A stretch of 64,000 bases of DNA, taken from positions 310,001 through 374,000 of the forward strand of contig CAWJYO010000011.1 of assembly GCA_963847085.1 (NCBI GenBank). The letters run 5' to 3'. How positions within the stretch are numbered: position 1 is the first letter of the stretch; each line of letters opens with the position of its first letter. The stretch comes from Ilyomonas sp963847085 (lineage in GTDB: Bacteria; Bacteroidota; Bacteroidia; Chitinophagales; Chitinophagaceae). The notes beneath the pieces are model-generated. The model was given only the letters and a program-made list of their open reading frames with translations. It searched no databases and was not told the origin of the DNA. Positions 28,225-41,454 of the stretch are shown here, one piece after another. A program made the translations under genes and the position numbers.

Positions 28225-29562
28225 TTATTGCATTTTAAAAGTATCTAAGAACTTGGTTGTAAAATTTCCTTTTCTGAATTCTTCGTTTTGCATCAATTGC
28301 AAATGAAAAGGAATGGTTGTTTTTACACCCTCAATTACATACTCGCTCAATGCACGATACATGGTATCAATCGCTTCTTCACGTGTGCGTGCTTTTGCAA
28401 TGAGTTTGCCGATCATTGAATCGTAATAAGGCGGTATCACATAACCTGAATACACATGACTATCAACCCGAACACCATGACCACCCGGCGTGTGCAACAC
28501 TGTTATTTTTCCGGGTGATGGACGGAAATCGTTATAAGGATCTTCAGCATTGATGCGGCATTCGATGGCACAGCCTTGCGGCTCATAATTTTTACCCGTA
28601 ATTTTTTCTCCATAGGCAATTTTGATTTGCTCTTTTATCAAATCAAAATTGACGACTTCTTCGGTAACGCAATGCTCAACCTGGATGCGCGTGTTCATTT
28701 CCATGAAATAAAAATTGCGATTCTTATCCACCAAAAACTCAATGGTACCAACGCTTTCATAGTTGATGGCGCTTGCCGCTTTGATAGCAGCCGCACCCAT
28801 TTTCTGTCGCAGTTCTTCCGTCATAAATGGTGAAGGACTTTCTTCAACCAATTTTTGATGCCGGCGTTGAATCGAACAATCTCTTTCACTTAAATGACAC
28901 ACTGTTCCATACTGATCGCCGGCCACCTGTATTTCAATGTGGCGCGGCTCTTCCACAAACTTTTCCATATACACGCCATCGTTCTTAAACGAAGCGCCAG
29001 CTTCGGCTTTCGCGGTGTTATAGGCACGTTCCATTTCACTTTCTTCCCACACTATACGCATACCTTTTCCACCGCCGCCTGCCGTTGCTTTTAAGATAAC
29101 AGGATAGCCAATTTCTTTTGCCTGAATCTTTGCTTCATCAATACTTTCCAGCAATCCTTCCCCGCCCGGAACAACAGGCACACCAGCTTTTATCATGGTT
29201 TCTTTTGCCGTTATTTTATCGCCCATACTATTGATCATATCAGCAGTAGGTCCGATAAATTTTATCTCATGGTCGTTGCAGATTTTAGCAAACTTGGCGT
29301 TCTCTGCAAGGAATCCATAACCCGGATGAATTGCATCAGCATTGGTAATTTCAGCAGCTGCCATAATGTGTGCAATGTTGAGATACGATTCGGCACTTTG
29401 CGGCTTGCCAATACAAACGGCTTCATCGGCAAACTTTACGTGCAGGCTATCTTTATCGGCAGTAGAATAAACAGCAACGGTTTTAATACCCATCTCACGA
29501 CAAGTACGAATCACACGCAAAGCAATTTCGCCTCGATTGGCTATCAGAACTTTTTTAAACAC
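28225..29562 (-). CDS. accC: acetyl-CoA carboxylase, biotin carboxylase subunit
   Basis: ATP-dependent carboxylation of biotin on BCCP, the first step of fatty-acid synthesis. It has 445 residues, normal length. It starts MFKKVLIANRGEIALRVIRT. ATP-grasp motifs are present: KATAGGGGKGMRIVWEESEM (glycine-rich loop), SERDCSIQRRHQKLVEESPS, and MEMNTRIQVEHCVTEEV, where many homologues have HPVTE. RVDSHVYSGYVIPPYYDSMI is near the end. It lies directly downstream of accB. Confidence 0.96.
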   Translation of the reverse strand: MFKKVLIANRGEIALRVIRTCREMGIKTVAVYSTADKDSLHVKFADEAVCIGKPQSAESYLNIAHIMAAAEITNADAIHPGYGFLAENAKFAKICNDHEIKFIGPTADMINSMGDKITAKETMIKAGVPVVPGGEGLLESIDEAKIQAKEIGYPVILKATAGGGGKGMRIVWEESEMERAYNTAKAEAGASFKNDGVYMEKFVEEPRHIEIQVAGDQYGTVCHLSERDCSIQRRHQKLVEESPSPFMTEELRQKMGAAAIKAASAINYESVGTIEFLVDKNRNFYFMEMNTRIQVEHCVTEEVVNFDLIKEQIKIAYGEKITGKNYEPQGCAIECRINAEDPYNDFRPSPGKITVLHTPGGHGVRVDSHVYSGYVIPPYYDSMIGKLIAKARTREEAIDTMYRALSEYVIEGVKTTIPFHLQLMQNEEFRKGNFTTKFLDTFKMQ

Positions 29563-29675
29563 AGGAATTGAATTTGAAGATGAATCAATTTAAAAATGCC
29601 AATAAAAAAGCAATTTAAAAATGGAAATGCACAACAACATTTTCACCTTTTAAATTGCCTCATTTTCAAAATTAT

Positions 29676-30170
29676 TTATACTGGCTCAACCATGAATAAC
29701 GGCTGATCATATTCAACCGGGCTGGCGTTTTCTACCAGCACTTTTACTATTCTGCCGCTTACTTCACTTTCTATCTCATTAAACAATTTCATCGCTTCTA
29801 TAATGCAAACCACTTTACCAGGTGCAATCTCATCTCCTACGTCTACCAGCGAAGGTTTATCAGGTGATGATTTGCGATAAAACGTGCCAATCATCGGACT
29901 TTTTATAGTAATAAGATTATCTGTTTTAGGTGTTGGTATTGACGCAGAAGCATCTGGTGTTGGCGTTGGCAAAGAAGCTAATGTTGGCAGAACGCCTGTA
30001 GGCTGAAACTGAGGCTGGGCAAGGCTTCCAGAAGGTGCACCGGACGTTTGCGGAACAGCGTCAGGCTTTTGTTTTATCGTAATTTTAAAGTCCTTATCCT
30101 CAATGTGCAACTCGCCAATATTACTCTTGTTAACCGTTTTAATGAGTTCCTGAATTTGTTTAAAGTCCAT
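29676..30170 (-). CDS. accB: acetyl-CoA carboxylase biotin carboxyl carrier protein
   Basis: Carries covalently bound biotin between the carboxylase and transcarboxylase. It has 164 residues. An N-terminal helical part (MDFKQIQELIKTVNKSNIGE) is followed by a Pro/Thr/Ala-rich linker (about residues 40-85) and then a biotinyl domain with CIIEAMKLFNEIES, where Lys in EAMKL is the biotinylation site. PVEYDQPLFMVEP closes the domain. It sits between efp and accC. Confidence 0.96.
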   Translation of the reverse strand: MDFKQIQELIKTVNKSNIGELHIEDKDFKITIKQKPDAVPQTSGAPSGSLAQPQFQPTGVLPTLASLPTPTPDASASIPTPKTDNLITIKSPMIGTFYRKSSPDKPSLVDVGDEIAPGKVVCIIEAMKLFNEIESEVSGRIVKVLVENASPVEYDQPLFMVEPV

Positions 30171-30230
30171 GATACAAATGAATTAGATGGGTAAGCAAAT
30201 AGGTTCGTTATTAAGTGGGCAAAGTAACCA

Positions 30231-30797
30231 TTATTCTTTTACTCTTTCTACATACTCACCTGTTTTTGTATTGACACGAATTAATTCATTCTCATTAACA
30301 AACAGGGGAACCATTACAGTTGTTCCGGTTTCAACGGTTGCTGCTTTTAACGCGCGGGTTGCGGTATCGCCCCGCAAACCTGGCTCGCAATAAGTAATGC
30401 GCAACACAATTTTTTCAGGAAGTTCGGCACCGATGGGTTGTTCTGTTTCTGTATTGATAAACACAAATACTTCCGAATCATTTTTTAAAAACTGAGGTGC
30501 ATCTATCATGGCTTCGGCAAGCGCAATCTGCTCAAAGGTTTCGTTGTCCATAAAATTATAGCCCGACTCATCTTTATACAGATATTGATAGGTTTTTTTT
30601 TCAACCCGAACCGGGAAAATGGTTTCGCCGCTGTTCCATGTTTTTTCAATAGTACGGTTGTTATCTACGCCTTTTAGTTTTGCCCAAACTTTGGCAGCAG
30701 CACGTGCCGTTTTGTTTTCGCCAAAATCTACCACCGAATACAAACTGCCCTCTAATTTTAAAATCATGCCGCGACTAATATCAGCCGTTGTTGCCAT
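30231..30797 (-). CDS. efp: elongation factor P with unusual tip loop
   Basis: Relieves ribosome stalling at proline stretches. It has 188 residues from the ATG at 30797 (MATTADISRGMILKLEGSLY); the longer frame starts upstream in untranslated sequence. The domain I tip reads FGENKTARAAAKVWAKLK. In an ungapped comparison with canonical PGKG-loop EF-P, the modified Lys corresponds to Arg 32 and the flanking Pro and Gly residues are missing. The C-terminal OB domain is normal (EPGLRGDTATRALKAATVET, then RVNTKTGEYVERV). It is the first gene of the efp-accB-accC run. Confidence 0.93.
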   Translation of the reverse strand: MATTADISRGMILKLEGSLYSVVDFGENKTARAAAKVWAKLKGVDNNRTIEKTWNSGETIFPVRVEKKTYQYLYKDESGYNFMDNETFEQIALAEAMIDAPQFLKNDSEVFVFINTETEQPIGAELPEKIVLRITYCEPGLRGDTATRALKAATVETGTTVMVPLFVNENELIRVNTKTGEYVERVKE

Positions 30798-31160
30798 TTT
30801 ATTTTCTATTTTGTAGTGGACAAAAGTAAGGTGCGGGTTGGATAAAAAGAAAAGAGAAAAGAGATTCGGTTGATGACGCCCGGCCTTAGAATAAAGACTC
30901 CACTTCGTTTCTGTGCAATATTGCATTTTGTATGAAGTGGTTTCTCCCGCTTTTGTTTTTGCATGAAAAATATACCTTTCATCAATTACTATTTAGATGG
31001 TACAAGATTTCTTAATAATTTTCTAAAAAAAATTTGCTAAACAAATTAATTTGTTTTTCTTCGTAAGGCAATTATCAGTACTCCAATTTTCCTGAACATA
31101 TAACTAAGATGTTTCTGGTTTTGGTTCGCTGTTTTAAAGTTACTCTTTTATTTAAAAAAA

Positions 31161-31595
31161 ATGAACATCTACGTTGGAAACCTAAACTGGGGTATGACCA
31201 GTGATGACCTTTACAATTTGTTTGCTACTTACGGTGAAGTAGTATCGGCAAAAATTGTTAGTGATAAATTCAACAACAACCGCAGCAAAGGTTTTGGCTT
31301 TGTTGAAATGAGCGATGATGAAGCGGCGCGCACAGCCATTAGCAGTTTGAATGATACGGAAGTTTTGAACCGTAAAATTATTGTAAACGAATCGGCTCCA
31401 AAAGCTGCCGGTGAAGGTGGTACAGGTGGTGGCGGTGGCTATAAGAAAAAGCCTTATGGCGGGGGCGGTGGTTACCGTGGAGGTTCTGGTGGAGGTGGCG
31501 GCTTCCGTGGAGGTTCCGGCGGTAGCGGTGGCGGCTATAAAGGCAACCGTGGCGGTGGAAGTAGCGAAGGCGGCGGCGGTTACAACCGATATTAA
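31161..31595 (+). CDS. glycine-rich RRM RNA-binding protein
   Basis: 144 residues. An N-terminal single RRM (residues 1-80) has RNP2 IYVGNL and RNP1 KGFGFVEM. A Gly/Tyr/Arg-rich tail with repeated GGGGGYR/GGSGGG units follows. Such proteins act as RNA chaperones and are often cold-responsive in Bacteroidota and cyanobacteria. There is a 200-base gap upstream and a terminator just downstream, so it is monocistronic. Confidence 0.92.
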   Translation: MNIYVGNLNWGMTSDDLYNLFATYGEVVSAKIVSDKFNNNRSKGFGFVEMSDDEAARTAISSLNDTEVLNRKIIVNESAPKAAGEGGTGGGGGYKKKPYGGGGGYRGGSGGGGGFRGGSGGSGGGYKGNRGGGSSEGGGGYNRY

Positions 31596-31621
31596 TTCTT
31601 GGTTTTGCATAAATAAATTTG

Positions 31622-31650
31622 AAGTCTGGTGATGAGCCGGACTTTTTTTG
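31622..31650 (+). terminator. rho-independent terminator of the RRM gene
   Basis: An AAGTCTGG / CCGGACTT stem (one G-T pair) with a 7-base loop, followed by TTTTTG, 27 bases after the stop. Confidence 0.8.
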
Positions 31651-31823
31651 TTGGAATTAAATTGATAACCCGATAATTTCAAGTTTGAAGCAATTTTAAA
31701 TAAACCATAATACTAGGTTTTTCAATGTGTGTATCATTCAAGACATAAATTCCTATTTACTACATTATTTCAAAAAAAGATATTGATTCTAAGAAGCAAT
31801 AAATTCAACATTATTTAGAAGTT

Positions 31824-32504
31824 ATGATTGCTAGTAAAAGCGGAGATATAATTCGACACGTAGAAGCGGTACTTATAGACGACTTTAAAACTACAAAAAC
31901 TGGAGGTTATTTGTATTCTGTAAAAGAGTCCCATAAATATTTTTCAGAAGAAGTGAAGTTGTGGGGAGAAGGTAGTTTAATATTTACAAGCGAGAAAAAA
32001 TGCAAGAAAGGTAAAACTGCTTATATAGATTGTATAATCAAAAAAAGGCAAAATGAATTAACAGCATATCCTTTGAAAAACTCATTAGACAAAACGTTAG
32101 AAGACTTACACAGACAATATAACTGGTTGAAACTAAAGAAACAATTGAATGCAAGAGATTTTGCTTTAAAAATTAGCGAAACAATTCCTTTTTATTGCTG
32201 GTTTAATTACTCCTTAATACTCTCTTATTTTGAAGAAGATATTCGCAAAGAATTAGCTAACTTAAGCGCAAACTATTGTATAGAAAAGTTAGAAGTTCCT
32301 CTCTTTCCTCGAAATGATTATATTGAAATATTCGATGTTCAAGTTAAAAGAACATACACATATAGAAACGAATATGGCTATAAAGTGGAGAAGATCTATG
32401 AACCGTTTCATGAAGATTATTTTTTTTCATTCTGGAATTATAAAAACTCAAGAACATTCTATGCAAAAAGATCTTTCGGCATTAAAGGGAAAGCTTTAAA
32501 ATGA
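31824..32504 (+). CDS. AT-rich hypothetical protein
   Basis: A 226-residue protein starting MIASKSGDIIRHVEAVLIDD. It is rich in Lys, Tyr, Phe and Glu, with no signal peptide or membrane segment. The mid region is FYCWFNYSLILSYFEEDIRK and the C-terminal region is EKIYEPFHEDYFFSFWNYKN. I do not recognise a family. Base composition is visibly more AT-rich than the neighbouring housekeeping genes. It overlaps the next gene by 4 bases (ATGA), so the two form an operon. Confidence 0.6.
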   Translation: MIASKSGDIIRHVEAVLIDDFKTTKTGGYLYSVKESHKYFSEEVKLWGEGSLIFTSEKKCKKGKTAYIDCIIKKRQNELTAYPLKNSLDKTLEDLHRQYNWLKLKKQLNARDFALKISETIPFYCWFNYSLILSYFEEDIRKELANLSANYCIEKLEVPLFPRNDYIEIFDVQVKRTYTYRNEYGYKVEKIYEPFHEDYFFSFWNYKNSRTFYAKRSFGIKGKALK

Positions 32505-32737
32505 AAGTTTGTTTTATTAATGACCAAGAAGAAATTATCCCACTTCCAGTTTATACTGAATTTTATGAGTTAAGTATAATTTCGAACATCTACAATTCTT
32601 TGCTTTGGATCGATCATGAGGATGGTAATCAAAAAGCAAAGATTTTTTTAAACGAAATTGTTCAGCATCTGCCAAATGAACTAAGAGAAGACACAATTAT
32701 TTTGAAAGCTTATTCTTTATACCCTCAATCTATTTAG
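32501..32737 (+). CDS. small acidic hypothetical protein
   Basis: 78 residues, MKVCFINDQEEIIPLPVYTE and onward, with IYNSLLWIDHEDGNQKAKIF in the middle. It is acidic with no recognisable motif. It is translationally coupled to the preceding gene (ATGA overlap). A large protein plus a small acidic partner could be a toxin/immunity or nuclease/inhibitor pair, but nothing in the sequence proves that. Confidence 0.55.
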   Translation: MKVCFINDQEEIIPLPVYTEFYELSIISNIYNSLLWIDHEDGNQKAKIFLNEIVQHLPNELREDTIILKAYSLYPQSI

Positions 32738-32898
32738 AAGGCAATATCTTTTAGCGGGCTGTTATGACTGTGATAATGTTAACAGCATATTAAAGCAATC
32801 CCCCGCAACTTCTTTAGAAAAAATAAAAAATATAATACGCCATATAGCAGCCTATATAAATCGAATTAGGCGTTGAATGTATAATGCACAAAAACAAA

Positions 32899-32930
32899 AA
32901 AAGCCTCACTAAATAAATAGTGAGGCTTTT
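32899..32930 (-). terminator. rrn operon terminator
   Basis: A 13-bp stem (AAAAGCCTCACTA / TAGTGAGGCTTTT, 6-base loop) followed on the minus strand by TTTGTTTTTG, 10 bases after the 5S rRNA. Confidence 0.85.
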
Positions 32931-32940
32931 TAAATAAATA

Positions 32941-33047
32941 TGGCAGCTACCTACTCTCCCAGGAAAACCCAAGTACCATTGGCCATGAGGGGCTTAACTT
33001 CTCTGTTCGGAAAGGGAAGAGGTGAACACCCTCGGCAAAACCACCAT
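32941..33047 (-). rRNA. rrf: 5S ribosomal RNA
   Basis: On the minus strand it contains the conserved ACCTCTTCCCTTTCCGAACA-type segment, AGAAGTTAAGCCCC and GGGAGAGTAGGTAGCTGCCA. It is about 107 nt; the ends are approximate. Confidence 0.93.
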
Positions 33048-33053
33048 AAAAAG

Positions 33054-33120
33054 ATAGCTACAAGTTGTGGCTGCAAGCTACAAGGATTGTACTTATGGCT
33101 TGCGGCTTAAATCTTGCCGC
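33054..33120. repeat. AGCT-type tract in the 23S-5S spacer
   Basis: GCTACAAGTTGTGGCTGCAA then GCTACAAGG and CTTATGGCTTGCGGCTT: degenerate AGCTACAAGCT words of the same kind as at 36313-36348, 45468-45505 and 60342-60378. Confidence 0.45.
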
Positions 33121-33169
33121 TTAATAAGATCATATTGGAAAAGCTGAATTATAAATATAAAAAATTAAA

Positions 33170-35978
<2,809 letters not shown>

Positions 35979-36237
35979 AAAGTTGAAATTGTAGTGATGT
36001 TACCACCACTAAACTAATACTAGTTAATTTATAATTCGCTTTCCCAATATGTCAAAGAGCTTAATTATTGTCAAATGGAAATTTTTAATGGTTAAATCAA
36101 AACAACCATTGACGATAATTGTGTTAGATAATTCGGATTCGATCCGTTTGACTCTTTATAGTCAATTATATATTTAAAAAGAACTTTTTTGTTTACTCAA
36201 TTAACAAACAACTGTTGTAAACTGATAATCTGAATAG

Positions 36238-36310
36238 TGGAGGATAACGGATTCAAACCGTTGACCCCCTGCGTGCAAAGCAGGTGCTCTATCAGCTGAG
36301 CTAATCCCCC
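36238..36310 (-). tRNA. tRNA-Ala (anticodon TGC)
   Basis: The minus strand reads GGGGGATTAGCTCAGCTGAT and onward, with the anticodon loop in CTTTGCACG (TGC) and a T arm with GGTTTGAATCC. The acceptor stem has one G-T pair. The CCA tail is not encoded. It lies in the 16S-23S spacer. Confidence 0.95.
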
Positions 36311-36312
36311 GA

Positions 36313-36348
36313 GGAAGTTAGCTACAAGCTACAGGCTTACAGCTTTCA
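36313..36348. repeat. AGCT-type tract between the spacer tRNAs
   Basis: AGTTAGCTACAAGCTACAGG then CTTACAGCTTTCA lies between tRNA-Ala and tRNA-Ile. These are the same words as in the 23S-5S spacer. Confidence 0.5.
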
Positions 36349-36356
36349 TTATTTAG

Positions 36357-36430
36357 TAGACCCGACCAGAGTTGAACTGGTGACCTCTACATTATCAGTG
36401 TAGCGCTCTAACCAACTGAGCTACGGGTCT
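36357..36430 (-). tRNA. tRNA-Ile (anticodon GAT)
   Basis: The minus strand reads AGACCCGTAGCTCAGTTGGT and onward, with anticodon loop CTGATAA (GAT) and T arm CCAGTTCAACTCTGG. The acceptor stem AGACCCG/CGGGTCT is perfect. No CCA is encoded. It lies in the 16S-23S spacer. Confidence 0.95.
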
Positions 36431-36521
36431 GAACGGGTCAAACTAAAAAAGAAAAGAACTTAATGAAAATAACATTAAAAGAAAAGGAAGCAACAGCATG
36501 AAGTAGTAAACAGTACTCTAA

Positions 36522-38045
<1,524 letters not shown>

Positions 38046-38318
38046 AAATGTTGTTTGATCTGACTATTAGTCTCAATTTGATTTGAAATTAACGTCGGAT
38101 TAATTTGTTTGTTACGTTTAAAACTTACCGTAGTTAGAATGAATTAATCATCTAAATTACGTACTGTTGCTTCCAATCTTTCAAAGATCTTTATCTCATC
38201 AATTGCTTGATTTGATACTGCCAAATGATAAGGTTTTGAACCTTTAGACCTATTGTCTCATTTGATATTTTGTGTAAGAACGATTGCTCTGTGTGAGCCT
38301 TGTTTTTGTTTGGGGTTG

Positions 38319-38349
38319 CAAAGGTAAAAGTTATTCTGAAAGTAGCAAA
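38319..38349 (-). promoter_or_regulatory. rrn promoter P4 (closest to 16S)
   Basis: Minus strand: TTTG (38346-38349), 19-base spacer, TACCTTTG (38319-38326), then CAACCCCAAAC. Confidence 0.85.
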
Positions 38350-38429
38350 TCTTTTTTCTGATTTTTTGTTTTCATTACAACTTTTCAAAGAGCCTTTTGT
38401 TATTCACTTTCTTTTTCAAAAGCGGGGTG

Positions 38430-38461
38430 CAAAAGTAAGCGTTTTGTGTTTATCTGCCAAA
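38430..38461 (-). promoter_or_regulatory. rrn promoter P3
   Basis: Minus strand: TTTG (38458-38461), 20-base spacer, TACTTTTG (38430-38437), then CACCCCGCTTTTG. Confidence 0.85.
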
Positions 38462-38520
38462 CTTTTTTCTATTCTTTTTTTAAAGACTTTTCTTTAAAAA
38501 CACTCTCTAAAAGCGGGCTG

Positions 38521-38551
38521 CAAAAATAGAAAGTTTGATTACAAAAACAAG
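38521..38551 (-). promoter_or_regulatory. rrn promoter P2
   Basis: Minus strand: CTTG (38548-38551), 19-base spacer, TATTTTTG (38521-38528), then CAGCCCGCTTTTA. The -33 box has one mismatch. Confidence 0.75.
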
Positions 38552-38616
38552 AACTTTTTTATCTTTTATTCTACCTTTTTCTTTTTAAAGAACTTCCCTT
38601 TTTTCGATTGGGGTTG

Positions 38617-38647
38617 CAAATATAGAGATGCTTTATTTACTGGCAAA
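38617..38647 (-). promoter_or_regulatory. rrn promoter P1 (most distal)
   Basis: Minus strand: TTTG (38644-38647), 19-base spacer, TATATTTG (38617-38624), then CAACCCCAATCG. Confidence 0.85.
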
Positions 38648-38927
38648 ATCATATTGAAAAGAATCGTCGTATTTTTTATTTTTTTAACAACTTAGTAGTT
38701 GTTCACGGTTCTTATGGATGATAGTACTTCCTTTAGCAGTATTTCATTTCACTTACTCAATTAAATGCCAGCTCTCATTTTAAAGATTTTTAGTTAGCTA
38801 TATCACTTAGAATTTTTCCCGCAGGTTTTGCCGATCTGCGCAAATCAATTGTATGAATCTGAGACTATATGCGGTACACTGTATTTCAATAATGAGACAC
38901 TGTTTTTTGTTTTTGCCCCAATTTCAA

Positions 38928-40769
38928 TTAGAAAATACTATTTGAATAGTCTGCATTTAACTGTACTAAGTCGGGTGCACGCACGTAGGTTGTATTGTAG
39001 CGGAAACGCACATTCACATTGCTATTGATAAGATAGGGATGCATGTTTGCAAGTTGCCGGGGAAAGTAAACAAAACGCAGTTCTATCGTTCCGAAAAGTA
39101 GATTCTCATTCCGTAGTCTTACACCGCCACCAATGCTCCAATAAAAAGCAGATTTATTAAGTGGCTCATTTGGCGGTGTTAGTGCTGACACATCATTAAA
39201 AACAAAAGGAGAAAATTGAAAACCAAACAATTTGTACTTCAGAAAAATAAATGTTTCTGCGTGCAGACTAAGACGGCGATTGCCGATAGCAGAATCTGAA
39301 CCAAAATAACGAATCCCAAACGGGTTGTTTATTTTTAGAGGATCTAATGCAAGTTGATTAAATTGCCTTGTATAGCTGAACCGTAAATATTGCCGCATTT
39401 TAAAATTGCGGAACAAATACAACTTGCTGAAGATGCTTGTGCCAAGCAAAATTCCGGCATCCTGAATCTGATTTTTGCTTAAAAAGCCACCCGCTCTGAA
39501 AAAGTATTGAATAAAATGTTCGTTGTTGGTAAAACTGTAAAAGTTAGCATCTATACCAGCGTAGGCTCGCTTTAAATCCAATTGCTGATACCAGCCTGAA
39601 GTAACAGAAATATTGTAACCTGTAGGTATATCCTCCGTTACACCAAAACCATAAATATAATTGGTTTTATAAAAGTCCTGTCTAAAAAAAGTAAACTGCC
39701 CAAGAATGCCCTTCTTATTATTGTACAACTGATTGTAATGATCGCCAACCTGCAAGGGCGCTTCTAAAAAATCGGTTTTAAAATATCGGAGCGACACAAA
39801 CTTTCTGTCGTGCAATGTATTATCAGTAATTAAACGCTTTACACCAATATTATAGCCAATCCAACCATCAATTGTGTTGTATTTATAATGATAAAAAATA
39901 CTGTCAGGTAACGAATAGTCATTACTCGTTTCACTGGTACCGGCAATAAACCCGCCAGCTATTCTGCCATAAGCTGAAGTAAGCGGACGATCGAGCTGTA
40001 ATAATATCGCTTGTTGATTGCGACTGTTGCGGCTTATATTGTTATCAATATCGCTGTAAATCAGCGTAGCATTAATAAAGCTATGTTTAATACTGTTGAT
40101 ACCATACAAAACTGAATAACCAAAACTGGGACGCCTGTTGGCTTGATACAAACCGTTAATTTGAAGTCGCTGCCCGGTGCCCATCACGTTGCTTTCTGAT
40201 ACTGATGCCTGGACATCGGCCGGCGATAAATTACCTAACGAACCATTAATACTGAACAAGTCTTTTGTTACTACCTGCAAGTCAACAGAATCGGGGTTGC
40301 CCGGTATATCTTTTATCAATATACGCGCATCTTGTATATACCCAAGCGAGCGCAGATAACGTTCGTTTTCAGAAATCAAATAGGTATTTAACGGTGTATT
40401 TTCCTGGATAAATAGATTGTTGCGGATCTGCCAGGATCGTGTGTTGTGGTGAAGCTGATTTAAGAACTTCGTTCCGAAATACTTGCTTTGTTTTGAAGTA
40501 TCGGTAAATGATTTGCCAAAGCTGAATTCCTTCAAATCAATGTGTCTGATAATTTTCCCTTGGTATTCCTGATAAGGTTGTTCTGCTTTCACAATTAACG
40601 AAGGTGCAATGGGTATTGAAGCAGTATCAGGATGACGTTTAGAAACAAAGTGATACATCCATAAAAAAATATTATGCTTCTTTTTTACACGAATGCTATC
40701 CTTTTTTACAATTACGGAATCTGTTTGCGCTAACAGGCTGTTGCAAACGATAACGGCAAGTAAAAACAA
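38928..40769 (-). CDS. BamA/TamA-like outer-membrane barrel protein
   Basis: 613 residues. A signal peptide (FLLAVIVCNSLLAQ) is followed by a POTRA-like region (YQGKIIRHIDLKEFSFGKSF; NERYLRSLGYIQDARILIKD; VDLQVVTKDLFSINGSLG). A 16-strand-type barrel follows with GTGQRLQINGLYQANRRPSF and the C-terminal strand ending SIF. It probably resides in the outer membrane as a surface-antigen/Omp85-like protein. No in-frame ATG is found upstream; the assigned start is a TTG, and a WKHIGLFLL reading just upstream suggests the true start may be slightly earlier. Confidence 0.8.
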   Translation of the reverse strand: MFLLAVIVCNSLLAQTDSVIVKKDSIRVKKKHNIFLWMYHFVSKRHPDTASIPIAPSLIVKAEQPYQEYQGKIIRHIDLKEFSFGKSFTDTSKQSKYFGTKFLNQLHHNTRSWQIRNNLFIQENTPLNTYLISENERYLRSLGYIQDARILIKDIPGNPDSVDLQVVTKDLFSINGSLGNLSPADVQASVSESNVMGTGQRLQINGLYQANRRPSFGYSVLYGINSIKHSFINATLIYSDIDNNISRNSRNQQAILLQLDRPLTSAYGRIAGGFIAGTSETSNDYSLPDSIFYHYKYNTIDGWIGYNIGVKRLITDNTLHDRKFVSLRYFKTDFLEAPLQVGDHYNQLYNNKKGILGQFTFFRQDFYKTNYIYGFGVTEDIPTGYNISVTSGWYQQLDLKRAYAGIDANFYSFTNNEHFIQYFFRAGGFLSKNQIQDAGILLGTSIFSKLYLFRNFKMRQYLRFSYTRQFNQLALDPLKINNPFGIRYFGSDSAIGNRRLSLHAETFIFLKYKLFGFQFSPFVFNDVSALTPPNEPLNKSAFYWSIGGGVRLRNENLLFGTIELRFVYFPRQLANMHPYLINSNVNVRFRYNTTYVRAPDLVQLNADYSNSIF

Positions 40770-41045
40770 ACCAATGTGCTTCCAATATGTGCAACCAATC
40801 GCTTTAATACAAGATATTTGTTTATAATGAAATAAAATGTTGAACGAATAAACAGCAAAAGAAAGATATACAAAAACAAAAGGAAATAACAGAAAGAAGT
40901 AAAAATTCTTTTGTTATTTCCCTTGTATAAACAAATGTAAACTAAAATTTATCAATCAAAGCAAAGACAAAAGGAGTACCAATCTAGTGCATATACTAAA
41001 AGTCTTTTGAATCTAAGGCTTTTATTTTTGCATGAAAAATGATTG

Positions 41046-41252
41046 TCATTTCAAATAGAAGCGAAAACCAATCAACAAGTTTTGAAGACCACTGCCTTCA
41101 AAATTAGAATTCAACGAAACTAATTGGGTACCTTTCTGATAAGTATAATCAATACTTATGCCTCCAATCTGCACTTTGCCTTTCTCAATTTGTGCATGTA
41201 AGACCGAAGTAGCCAACAAAAAAACGGGTAAAAGTAAAAGTGTAATTCTCAT
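41046..41252 (-). CDS. short secreted beta-strand protein, possible porin remnant
   Basis: 68 residues from the internal ATG at 41252. The signal peptide is MRITLLLLPVFLLATSVLHA, followed by QIEKGKVQIGGISIDYTYQK and an end (LLIGFRFYLK) like the last strand of a small outer-membrane barrel. It is too short to form a barrel alone. It may be an internally deleted porin-like gene or a small periplasmic protein. Confidence 0.45.
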   Translation of the reverse strand: MRITLLLLPVFLLATSVLHAQIEKGKVQIGGISIDYTYQKGTQLVSLNSNFEGSGLQNLLIGFRFYLK

Positions 41253-41454
41253 AAAATACTGTTTTAGTGAGAAGACGAAATAAATGTGCAAAACCAAACA
41301 TTAGGTTCAACTTATCATGCATTAACCAAACATTATCTTAACCGAATGATAATTCATAAAACTATAGGCAGCGCACTGCATATTTATATGTGTCTCTCGC
41401 AGTTTTGTTTTGCCTCTTTTTTTATTACATTCCTCTTCACAAACTCTGCCTCCT

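Larger units (their letters stand above)
38049..38927. other. rrn leader and promoter region
   Basis: No protein gene. About 250 bases of AT-rich leader follow the last promoter, and four tandem promoters lie at 38319-38647. From 38650 to 38927 there is only a very degenerate CGCAG-type repeat (about 38817-38845). Frames in this region are not credible. Confidence 0.7.
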
